NCBI GenBank assembly: GCA_033063855.1
Contig: CP093831.1
Span: forward strand, 23,560,001-23,624,000
DNA from: Smittia aterrima
Taxonomy: Eukaryota > Arthropoda > Insecta > Diptera > Chironomidae
Reading direction: 5' to 3'
Length of the DNA stretch: 64,000 nucleotides
The notes beneath the pieces are model-generated. The model was not told the DNA's origin and ran no database searches. It saw nothing but the letters and a program-made list of their open reading frames with translations. Of the stretch, positions 46,002-58,183 are shown one piece after another. Both the position numbers and the translations under genes were made by a program. Within the stretch, counting starts at the first letter, position 1; each line of letters starts with the position of its first letter.

Positions 46002-46964
46002 CTCAAATACTTTTAATCAATTTATCGCCAGAATGATCCTTTGCAATTGATAAATTTTCTTTTAGTTGACAATTTTACTTTGTGTTAGTTTTCTACTGTT
46101 AATTGCAACAAAGTGTTTTCCGAAGAGAAAATTCATAAACGGAATCAACTTATTTCCTTGAAAATTCAAAAATGTTCAAACTGAAAATCAATTCATTCCC
46201 AAAAATTCTTCAAGTTGAGAAACCAAAGTTTCATTTTAATATTTTGCCGATGGTTCCACTTGTCACTCAAAAAAATCATTTAAAAGAATTAAATTTTTTA
46301 CATTTCTCAACTCCTCAGAGAAAATCTACAAGTTGCGAATTCAAATCGCATCTCTCAATTTATTTTGTCGTAACTCAGCTCACACAGATCGTTTATTCAC
46401 TCAGTCTTTTGCGGTGCTCGATTCGAGCTGGTTCGAAATGATTTTCATTGAGTTCGGAATCGGAAAATAAAGTTTATTTTCTTCGCGAGACGACAGTTTA
46501 CATTTTTGGAGTTGTTATGGAATTTAATTGAATTGAGACTTGTGCAAGAGTAATTATCAGGAACTAATTAATCGGAAAACAAGAAGCTTCGAGCAAGCAA
46601 AGCAAATTCGCGACGCTGTTTGGATTGTGGAGAAGAAAAAAGAAATAAATTAAGATTAACCATAACATTTACGACGTGTGCTCGTGAAATTGGAAACTAA
46701 TGAGTCTTGTTTATTGTCGGGAAAAGCTGTTTGAGCTGAAAGAAGAAACAAAAAATCGCTTCTGACGAGAAACCATAAATGTTTACAAGATAAAGATTAA
46801 TTTGAATATTTAGACAAGTTTGGATTAAACAAGAGTTGCACAAATATTAAAGTTTTTCGGTTGAAAATAGCGAAGCTCTGTGAAAACTAAAGCAAAACGG
46901 CGAATTTTTGTGTCAAGTGAAATATCATTTACTCAATCATAAAACAAAAACCAGAAAATAAATC

Positions 46965-49900
46965 ATGGGGAAGCATACGAGCAACAGCAACCGAAACAAT
47001 GCGGAGCCAGATGACGTCGATTATGAATTGAAAGTGCTAATCGACAAGTGTAATGTGTGTCGCTCATCGTGTGTACATCACGGTGAGAGAGATTTCGTGG
47101 ATAATATCCAAGGTCACGTCGAAGATGTTTGAGCGGTCATTCGCTTTCACGAAAATATTCTCTGACTCAATTAAAAGCGCTCACTTTGGCGATAAGAGGA
47201 GAATTAATTTCTTAGCGAGCAAAGTCGTAACTTCGTCAGAGATTTTTAATTGTCGCCTATCTGCCGGAAGACTCCGTCAATTATGAAATATTTGTTTTAA
47301 ATTAGTAATTTACTCGCCCTGCTGACCCGTCGTCATATTTCTTTTATTCAAATCTACGTTGTTTGCATGGAACTCAAATCGTCACTAACGACTTCTTATT
47401 TTTCTTTACGACTCCGCGGACGAACGGAAAAAAATGTTTTGCGCTGATAATTTCTGCCGGTTTCGGAAATATCAATGAAACGAAAAAAAAATACAAAAAC
47501 GTTTCTCGCGCTCTACGACACGACACGACGATTGGGTAACCGTGCAATCCCATATAGAGCTCTCGTATGTAGTATCGAGAACAACATTACTCAGCATCCA
47601 ATTTACTCTCATAAAAAAATAAAACATTAGAAGCGATATCAACCATTATCTTCAATATAAAATGTAGAGAGATGTGAATCTTATTAAATCGTTAAGCAGC
47701 TAGAGCTAGATGATTCTTTCCGAATCAAAAGGAAAAACGACGAGAACGAAATGTGTGTTGTGTCAACATGTATATTAACTTCAATTGGACAACAATACAA
47801 GCGAGCTGATGCTGTCAAGTGGCCACTCGAAAAAATGCCTCGTTTGCTTTGAGATTAACAAACAAAGACGAGAACGTGAGTGTTGCTACTCGCAAAAGGG
47901 AAAAGCACATGGTAGAAGTATGAAAAGGAATTTTCAACAAAAGGAGATATCTCTTGACGTCCTTTCAGTTATCGCATTATAACAATTATCAAGCTACAAG
48001 CGTTAAAGCATCTTCAAAATAATTGCACACGAAGTTTTTGCTTTTTTTTTGCATTGCAATGAAAGTGAATGAACACGAAAGATGATGACTGCACGTCGAC
48101 GCTGCTCTCTCTCTCGCTTTCGTTGTGAGCCGAATGTGAGCACACATGATAACGAAGAGGAAAAGTATACAAATCTGTTACATAGAGCGAAGCTTCCGAG
48201 AGAAGATGAAATTGGGAAAAGTTCTCTCGTGGAAATTCGTGTCTTGTTTATGTTTTGTCTTCTTCTTCCTTTTTTATCAGTCGCGATTTGTTTACATCAT
48301 TGATCTCCGCTTTGAGTCGTCCGAGGGACGAGAGGATGATTATGTAAACTCTTTCGAACGTGATCACGGACTCAGAAGGGTAGTGAAAGTAGATGACGAC
48401 GTGAGAGTCTCCCGCTCACTTCACAGTCAGTAGCGTGGATGGAATCAGACGAAGAGAGAAAAATGTGCTGTGCACATCTCGGGAGGGAAAATCTCTAGAG
48501 AAAAACAAACGCGCGATACGAGCGAACGTTTTTCCTGCTTTTATATAATAAAAAAGCTTACCAACCTTTATTGAAAATTAGTTACTCTCGACACTCGTGA
48601 TGAGTCGCAAGAAGAGAAGCGGAGCAGAGTGAATATTTAGAAAATTCTTTTGTGACAAAATAATATTTTTTGTGTGTCGTGTTGGCTGAAGTCATTTTGA
48701 TCTGAATTAATATTCTTCGGCTTCTTTCTAATGTGTGCGAGACTTTTATTTGAAAAATGATTGAATCGCGAAAAATGAGAGGAAAATTTCTCAGTTTATA
48801 ATAAAAGAAAAAAAGAAAGAAAACGAGATTGAAGGCATCGAGTGGCACAGTGTGCAAAGTAAACAAAAGAGTTCATGACAAATGCAATAAAAGTGAGTTG
48901 AGAGCAATGAAAATGCGGTGAGGTCTATGACGACAAAGTTTCTTTTTTTTTCTTTTCTTATGTTTGCGTTATTATAAATTGAGTTTTCTTCAAGCGAGAA
49001 GGAGAAAATCTTTTGTCATCTAAACGGATTTGAAATCTTGAATAAAATGTATTAATTGCTCTTGTCGGTTTGCCAAGATTAATTTACCTCTTTTGCCTCC
49101 TCGCGAAATGAGACGAAAGCGATTCTTCATCGTCCATATTAAACGAAAAAAAAAGAAATAAGAATTGAGCCGAAAGGCTGTGCGTGTGTCTGACGGTTGC
49201 GAGAAGATGATAAAATTAAAATGAAACGATGAGAGTGAAATAATAAAAAAATATTAACCAGACAAATTTATTTGATTGTATTAAAGTAAACAATATCGCA
49301 GGTGGAAGACGACGTCGGACGAAGGCGAACATCCATTTTGATGAAAATTTATTGGCTCAGCGAGAAGTGAAAACATTAAAGCGAAGCTTAGGAATTTCAT
49401 TGAAAGTGAAGGGACATGTCATGTTGTTGCATTTAATTAAATGCTTTCACACTCTTGTAGAACATTTCGGGAAGAGATTGAAAATTGCTTTTAATTAACA
49501 ATTAATTGAGTTGATGTAGAAAAGACCAAAAGATCAAGTGAGAAATTTCCTTTCAAGTGGAGGTGAAGAAACTTTTGTCGAGTCTGGGAATTAAAAGCTT
49601 GCACTATGACCTCAGCAAAGTAAAAAGAGTTTTAAATGTAAACATTTGCCTTTTAGTTTCATTTTGCATAAATATTTGAGATAACTTCTCATCAACAAAG
49701 ACGATCTTAAAAGCTTAGATCACGAGATTAAAACTTTTGCGGTTCAGGTTCGAAAATATTTTGAATTCCATTGCAACGAGACTTCCAAGAAATTTCTGAA
49801 CTTCAGACAACTTTGCGTGTCAAAGCAGGCCCCAAATACTTTGAGTTCCTTCTTCAAACGATACATCTACTTGAGATGAAATAAACTTTAATGGGACGAC

Positions 49901-52900
49901 AGCGGAAAAACATTGCATGAGCTGTGTTCGCCATTTATCTCTGTGAGTGATTGACTTTTACGATTCAATTTGAGAAAGGTATTTTAATATTCGATTGAAT
50001 CGAAGGCAAAAATAGTTGTTTACTAATTCTACGACGAAGACTTTTTGCGGTGCTAGAGATAACAAGGGCCAATAAACTCTATTAGAGCTACTCTAATGAA
50101 TCGAGATTAATTTATTCGAGATTTGTCCGCTCTAAGAGCTCTCGTGTCTGTGATGGGAATGACTTGACGTTGATTTGACATAAACTGCCTGTAACTGTCG
50201 GTTTCGGAACTAAACTCAATTGAATCTCCGTCAACTTTTCGATCCTTGACACATTTCTCGTTTGTGCAGCTTTCATGGAAACGATTTAAATTGCCACAAG
50301 CTCCTGACCGCAGAATGAATCCTCTTTGCAAAGATTCATCCTTCGACTTTTGAATGAAATGAAAGAAACAACTAAAATTAAACTTTTATCATTCCATTTG
50401 CATACGCGACGCTTGCGGTCTGAAGTGGCTTTATTTCATTTACAATTGATGCCACTTCATCATGCTCGAGCTCTTGACAGAGAGCAAGCAGCGCACATGA
50501 ATAAATCTTTTTACGACTCTTTCTTGAAGCCAAGAGCGTGTTTCACTATCGATAATATTGACAGAGTTCCCCTCAATTGAGATCTACTGCGAATTGTGTG
50601 CGGGTTTATAAAAAGAAATATTTTCGCTCTGTTGAGATGAGCATAAAAGCTTCTAAATGAATTTCCGCCAGAGGAAATCAGTCGCAAATTACGAATGTGT
50701 CGAATCTGTTTGAAGGACCCGGACGATTTCCGGAAATCGAAGGAATTTTCCGTCTCACAGCAAACGGCAAACAAATTAACATAAAAACGTCTTCAGCAGA
50801 CAGTTAATGGTAGATTGATTGCCTCTGATTTCAACTGTGAAGCTTTAACAAGGCGTCACGTAGTCTCTGGAGAGAGAGGAAAACTTGTGCTTCCGTTGAG
50901 ATCATTTTTCTTTATTCTCGTTAAGTGTTTTTTGATGGACTTTGCTTTAATTTAATGAACTGTTTGATGATTCTTCTTCTTTCCCGCCAAAAAAAAAACT
51001 TAACTTCAAATAGTTTTAAGTTACAAAGTCCACTTCGACAAGACGAGTCAATAGTTTCAAGAAAATAACTTTTTCAATTTCATTGTCTCTTCGTATTTTG
51101 ATTAAATTCTGTTTATTTGACAAGCCACATAACACGAACCGAAGAGAAGAAGTTCGAAAGTCAAATCTCAGAACAGAAATATGTCAATTGGTAGCAACTT
51201 TGTTATTCAAATTTCCATCTCTCGGAACTTTTTCGATCTCTCGCTCTTCGTGCAATTGATTTCCCTTACCTGGGATATGTCGATTGAAATGTATTCAAGC
51301 ACGAAGCGGGCGAGGCAGAAGTCAATTTTCCCATTCCACATCCCCACTCAGCAATGGTCACTGAAAATGAACGTTTAATTTATTCTGGGCCTGATGTTTG
51401 AATTTACATCGTAAAATCTGTAATCGTTTGCCGCTAGATGCACCGATGCATACGTAAAAAAACTTCGATCCTGTGTAGTTTATGGCCGTACGACAATGGA
51501 TGTAAAATCAGTGAGATGTGAAATGGGGTCAAGGTTGCGAAGAGGAAATGCGAGAGAGATATTTCGAAATATTCTCTTTACATAAATTTTTCATCTTCTT
51601 CTGTTTCATCGCAGCGAACAACATGCCCAAAGCGAACTCAACTGAATCCGCATCAACAAACTTTCAGGACGCCGTGATAGTGAACTCATCGAATACGAAT
51701 TTAAGCCCGAAGATGGTCGACGCGTCGGGTGAGAAAAATGTGACGAAGAAAGTGGCGATAGACGACGAATGCGATGCAATCGGAGATTTAATTGGACATT
51801 ACGGAAAATGGCAATTCGTCATGACAATTCTGTTATCGCTCTTCCAAGTGCCAAACACATTTCACATCTTTTCGCCCACATTTCAAGTAATTTGATCAAA
51901 CGATTGTTGTCGTTCCTTCTATGCAATCTTAGATTTAAATGATTTTTAAATGTCACAACACGAATTTCGTGTTAATCCAAGTTTGTCTTTAGGGAGCGAC
52001 AATCACGTTCTTTTTTAGGCAAACAAATGCAAACCAAAACTTGTGCTTGTCACGTTTCAGGCAGCAGACAAAGATTTCTGGTGTAAGCGACCGGAAAATC
52101 TCCTAAATAACATTACAAGCATCGAAGCCTGGCGTGATGTGTCTAATTCGACGGAAAATTGCCACATATTTGATTACCAGTGGGCCTCGCTCTCTTCGAA
52201 GCAGATAAATGTAAATAAACTTTTTATTTCTTCTCTCGCCCCGGAAATCTTCGTCTCGGCAATTAATGAACCGAATCTTTCTTTCCTCCATCCACAAAAA
52301 AGCAAAATTATTCAATCGCAAACACGACACGGATGATCGAGTGTCACCAGTGGGAGTACAACACGACGGACGGTCTTGGAAATACTTGGACAAGCGAATG
52401 GAATTTGGTGTGCGATAAGAAATATCTGAAGATTGTAGCTGAAATGATTTTCCTCATTGGCGTCGCATCTGGAGGAATCATCTCGGGAATGTTGTCGGAT
52501 AAGTTTGGCCGCAAGAAGATGCTGTTCATCTCAGCCCTATTCCAATCTTTCTTCGGTAAATTCTTGTTGAGCTTTCACTGTCTGACTTACGAGCTTTTCT
52601 CTTGTTCATTCACAGGCCTCGCATTATACTTCGTGGAGTCTTTCGAGATTTATTTAGTATTACGAGCTCTCTTGGGCATTGCGTCGGTGTCGGTGACGTA
52701 TTCAGGACTAATTTTAGCAATCGAATATGTCGACGGGGTTTGGCGAACGATTGCCGGAATGTACAACTTGTTTCCACTGCCACTATCCTACATCATGATA
52801 TCGGGCATCGCTTACTTAACCCAAGACTACAAGAGTCTCCAATTGTGTATAGGATTGCCCGGAGTCTTCCTGTGTCTTTTGTGGTATGTACAACAAACTT

Positions 52901-55326
52901 CTGAGCTTTACCTTTCCAACGCCCAAATGTCATTGCACGTGAAGAGAGAGAGAGAAGTCGTTTCATATCAAGTTCCACGATGAGGGGAGGATTTGTTAAC
53001 CTTCTCGAGGATTTACATCATGCTCATCATAAATTTTGTATTTCTCCTACTCACACTCCTCGCTCTACCTTTTGAGCTTCAAGTGAAACATGAACAGATT
53101 ATGCGAAGGGAAATATTTTCCGTTTAAAAAGAAAATTGACAAGTAAAGTAAAGTAATCTCTGCTTTTTCTGCGTGGGAGGAGTTCTGTTGACCTTTGACA
53201 ACAGTTTCGATCGAAAATTCAATCAACAAATGTTTTAATTGAGTTTTCAGTTGTCACGAGTTGTAATAAAAAGCAGAAAATATATTTCATCGCCGAAATG
53301 CGATTAAGATCTTCAAGGCAGCAGATGAGAAATTACAGCAATTTCTCATTTTCCTAGTTTTCAATTTGAAAACTTATTTTCGCTGAAATCTCTTTAATCT
53401 TCCTTGGTTAGACTCTGCCACGTCTTTTCACGAGTATACAAATTACAATTTAAAAGTCTAAAGGAAAAACACTTAAAGCTCGAAAACAATTTTCCGATAA
53501 TTAATGGCAATGCTCGAGTTTCCTTTTATTTCAACGAGTGGCGACAGCAAACCACTTAGTGCAATAAAATGAAAGTCAGCGATGATTTCTCGCTGCTCTA
53601 ACTTATGAAGCTCATCTCAGATTTCAAATCTTTTTGATAATTTTACGTCGTACATGAATCATTTCTCAATCATATGACAATTTCTTTCTCTCTTAACGTG
53701 ACGCGTGTTCTGCCATAAATTTTCATAATTGGACACCAGCCAGTACAAACATTTAAAGGAATTTCACGTATTTTTCTATTCGGTGACGAAAGAGAAGAGC
53801 AAATAGTAAGAACAGATGTTTGTCCCGCCACGACGGCCACTCAAATAGAACGAAACGATAATAAGGCTAATAGTGACGGAGAGTGTTTGTTTTGTATCGT
53901 TGACAGGTTTGTGGTTCCCGAATCACCGCGTTGGCTTCTGTGTAAAGGTCGTGTGAGCGAAGTAAAGCAGATTCTCAAAAGCGCCGCCAGATTTAACGGC
54001 CGCGAGTTGCCGGAAAACCTCGACAAGTATTTAAAGCCGCCATGCAATGCTGAGGAATCGGCGTCTGGTGTCGTTGAACTTTTCCGCACAAAATATCTCC
54101 GACTCGTCACATTCTGCTTCCTCTGCATTTGGTTCACAATGAATCTCGTCTACTACGGCCTAGTACTCAACATGAACAGCTTTGGAGGAAACATTTACGT
54201 CAATAACGTGAGTTTCTCGTTTTCCATTTGTCTCTCGAGAGTTTCGTTTAAAAGAAAATTAAATGGGAAGCAATAGTCGCTTTGAGTTTGCAAGCGAAAT
54301 TGAAAAATATGAGAGAACTAAAGAAAGCAACAAATGTTCGATCTCGACAACATTTCGATTATAAATTTTCATTCCATCATGACATGTTATCATCGAAAAA
54401 TTGAGAGCAAACTCTGTAGACAAATCCTTCTTCTTATCTTTCCTTGGACAGAATCCAACTAAAATAATAACTTTATCGCTCCGTTAGAGATCATTTCCAA
54501 CATTGAGAAATATTTTTTTAAAGGATTTTCATGAGAATAAGAAAAGACTTTTGTTTCTTTTTAAGAAATTTGAAGCTCAACAAGTTTTTTTCGCATGAAA
54601 AGCCCTTCACAAAAATGCTGTAGCTCTTGATTTATTCAAAATTCGCCTAAAGTTATGCAAACTGAAATTTTTCTCTTTCTCAGGCTTTAGCTGGTCTCGT
54701 CGAAATTCCAGCGATTGGAATCGCGATGTATATCATCATGAAGACTGGCAAGAAGTGGCTGTTTGCAGCAACGTTCTTAGCCACTGGCATTTCATGTTTT
54801 TTAGCAGCGATAATCGAGGGTCAGCACAACTTGTTGTGGGTGAAAATTACGTTCGTTATGATTGGTAAGTGAGACAGTTTGTAAGTCAAACTTTAGCTCA
54901 AGTTACTGTTCGATCAACAGGAAAATTCACTATTAGCGCGGGTAATACAATCATGCCTGTGTACACAGCTGAACTTTATCCCACGTCGATCCGAAACATC
55001 GGAGTCGGAGCTTGTAACATGGCCGCTGGATTGGCGCTCGTATGTAGCACGATACTCTCGATATGAATCGACATTTAATTCTATTTCCATTGCAGGTTCT
55101 CACTCCAGCTCTTTCTGAATTGGTAACAACGAGCAATTCGCCACTATTTATAAACTTTTATTGATTTTTTAACTTTTCCACTCCACAGAACACAATCGGA
55201 GGTCATTGGTTGATGACGCTGCTGACGGCGTGGAGCATATTTGGCGCAATTGTCATCGTCTTTCTTCCCACAACCATCGAACGCCACACATCATCCGAGT
55301 CACCAAACAATGAGGAAGAAAGATAA
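46965..55326 (+). CDS. SLC22-type organic cation transporter-like protein, OCT-1
   Basis: Core exons: 51615-51886, 52061-52210, 52303-52555, 52616-52883, 53907-54207, 54684-54864, 54921-55039, 55096-55122 and 55189-55326. From the ATG at 51623 this gives 566 residues. A possible first exon (46965-47082, MGKHTSNSNRNNAEPDDV) has a good donor and joins in frame to extend it to 608. It is a major facilitator with TM1 (FVMTILLSLFQVPNTF), a cysteine- and N-glycosylation-rich outer loop, the DKFGRKKM loop after TM2, PESPRWLL after TM6 and a charged C-terminus (SSESPNNEEER). The SLC22 family moves organic cations or carnitine-like solutes across the plasma membrane. Exon 8 is only 27 nt (VLTPALSEL). 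It is a tandem relative of OCT-2. The core is sure; the distant first exon is tentative. Confidence 0.85.
47083..51614. other. Intron or 5' intergenic region of OCT-1
   Basis: A 4.5-kb stretch without convincing exons. It becomes an intron only if the first exon at 46965-47082 is right. Open frames within it, including a cysteine-bearing 74-codon frame at 50107-50331 (-), show no family features. Confidence 0.45.
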
Positions 55327-58183
55327 GTCACTCAACTTCTCGCTGTAATTAACTGAACTATGAATGAAGAAAAGAATTAATTTCGATGTCAAATGTCAAT
55401 GGATGTTTTCTATTTTGTATATGTGGACAATAAGAGCGTTCGGTTGATATTTCTTGAATTAAACAAAAAAGAACAATTATGAGCTTGATGTTGCAGAGCT
55501 TTCAAAAGAAAAAACATTATTTATTTAAATCAGTCAACGAAATATTTGTGAGAGCTTTGTAAAGCTTCAATGCGAAGAATTTATTTGTCGATGGAAAAGC
55601 TAAATAAGTTTCTGCCTAGAATGTAATGGCTTTAAGTCTCTCTCTCGCTTTATTGGTCTCTATCGCTCGTTCGTGACTTAAGAACTTGTCCGAAAACCGC
55701 AAGAATAAAGTTAAATTCTGCCAAGCTATTAAAAGCTTATCAATTAAGTCAATGAAGAAAAATAAATCTTAACAACATTTCATGTTCGACGATGAAAAAA
55801 ATTTGAAAATTTTATAGAAATGTTTTTATGATGAAACAAAAATCAATTGAAAAGCTAAACTTGAATCAATTATTAACATTTAAGAAAGAAAGTGAAGCTT
55901 CGAGCAACACAAGAAGAAAAATTAAGAAGTAACCTGTAGTCATCGATGTTTAAGATCATTTTGCATTTAACAATAAATTCTTTGTTTTTACTTTTCATTT
56001 GGCTGGCCAAATGTTTGCAATAGATAAAACGTAGTTCATAGGCTTCAACAAAACCAAGCTTCTGTCATCAAACCACACATATTCGAGAGAAGCTTGTGCT
56101 CGAGAACTATTTAAGTACTTACGATGTTTGTCATTTCACAATTCAAACAATTACAATAGAAATGAATAGGAAACTGCGTTGCGACACACGAAGTTCTCTA
56201 TCGTTTCATTCATTTGCGCATTAAACTTTTTGTACTTAAACTCCTCTGTTTTGAGAAAATGGAGCTTAATTCAATCGGTCGACAAAGGTAGAAAGTGTAA
56301 CATCGCATTTAGAAGAAGATCGTTGTTAGCTTCATTTGAAGAAAAAAAAAATGTTTGTTGTAATTTTGAGGAAGATTTATGATGTTGAAGAATTAATGTT
56401 ATGACGAATAAGTAGAAATATTATAAAAACTGATCCGTTAGGAATAATATTTGTCTATGTATCCATTCTTGAATCAATTTAATGTCTATTAAAAATAAAT
56501 GGAAAATAAATTAACCGAAATTTCATTTGTTCGTCAGATTTATCAGCTCGCGAAGTTTTCGTTTCGTCACATGCAATAGCAAATAAGGAAAAACATAAAA
56601 ATTGCTTTTGCATTTGAATTTATGCAAAAATGTCTCGTTCCCTTACAAGTTTGCTTTTGTACTTAACTTGCAATTCAGATTCAATATTCTACAATATCTC
56701 GGTAAGTTGAAGCTGTTGACATAATTTATTGGATTCCTTCGATGAATCGTGAGAATATTTAGGTCTTGACTCTCGTTGGGTGGGTTGATCTTGAAGGGTT
56801 CAACGGATATCGCAGAGTCAGCCATTGAAACAACTTGTTCCGATTCACTCAACTTGTCTCTTGAAATAGCTTGCGCAAGTTCAAGGCTCGTTACTTCATA
56901 AACGATGCAAATCAGATAAAAGTCTTTTTCACTCAATCAAAATGACGAAGTTTCTCTTTTTAATGCTCTCGCACTTATTTCGACGTCATAACAAGGAACC
57001 GACAGATCACTTTACTCACCAGCATTTGGTTACAAGTTACAGCTCATTTACTTTGTTATTAATTGGCGAGTTTATTGTTTATGTTGCTGTTTAATTAATG
57101 TCTATCAAGGCCGAGTGCAAACGAAAAATGTTGTGAATGAAAAACATTTTCAAAGTGATATTGCCATCGACTTCACGTCTCGATCGTTTAATTGATAGGA
57201 AAACAATCGAATAACAATTAATTTTTAGGGCTTTTTCAGCTGTCTGTCAGTTAGACTGTCTGTCGATAGTCAAGGTAATGAACGTGATGAGATTTTGACT
57301 TCGTTTCTATGGAAGACTTCAATGAAGACTTCAAGTTTGCTCATCGTTCCACGGATAAAAATCCCTTTCAACATATTTAGTCTTCAACACCTCCAACTTA
57401 ACGTCACTTCTTCCTGAAAGTGTTAACAATTAATCAAATTTTTCAGGCGCTAAGTGGACAAGCACACAAATTGGTGACGACAGAAATAATTTATTAATCT
57501 TCAGCTAACGAGGAACGTCAGTTGCCAATAATTGGCCATTAATTTTTTAAGCCGCAATGTGTTTTCAGCTCTTTGTTCCGGCTAGCATAGTTCGCGACTT
57601 CATTTTCTAGAAATTTTGCAAAAATATTTACCGAAGGTTGGCTCTCGAATGCATTAGCCACATCATTGAGAATATTTTTATTTTCCTCAGACTTCTTTGA
57701 ACTTTTGAAAAACCTCAAGGCTCGCATTTAAAAAATATGAAACTTCGTGATGCGTCTCTTGCGGGTTGAAGTGGGAAAAGCATCGACTGACGTCAACGAT
57801 AATTTTAGACGGAAATCAATAAATCGGAACGGAAATAAAGTTTCTTCCGCCGGGGGGTTGAAGGACTGATTTGCATGAATCTTCATCCTTGCAACCCTTT
57901 CGTTGACTATCCAATAAAATGCCCCAATCAACACCACCTTTCATCAATTTCCGAGCTTCTTGATGCTCCAGTCAAAACGATAAAGTAACAAAAAAAAGCT
58001 CTCGCGGGAAAACAAACAGTTCAGCTGTGTGCGCACAGAATTTGCGACAGAATATCAACTCGCAGGCCTGTGTTCGTACATCAACAACAACCTCCCCACA
58101 ACTGTAGCTTTAAAGCTATTAGCTTTTATTAAAATGTACAAGAGAAACAAATTTTTCATTCAGTTGAAACTCAAAGCTTTACT
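55327..58183. other. Intergenic region between OCT-1 and OCT-2
   Basis: It contains the OCT-1 3' UTR and the OCT-2 upstream region. A TTCATTCAG just before 58164 could be the acceptor of a 5' UTR intron of OCT-2. No coding exon or RNA gene was recognised. Confidence 0.5.

Larger units (their letters stand above)
44584..46964. other. Region downstream of trh-B
   Basis: No coding exon is supported. It contains the trh-B 3' UTR, the tandem tRNA-like repeats (45109-45800) and the hairpin at 45935-46001, annotated separately. The upstream part of the first transporter gene lies at its right edge. Confidence 0.5.

Noticed and set aside
50107..50331. 74-codon minus-strand frame with three cysteines
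   Set aside because: No signal peptide, domain or homologous copy recognised; probably chance.
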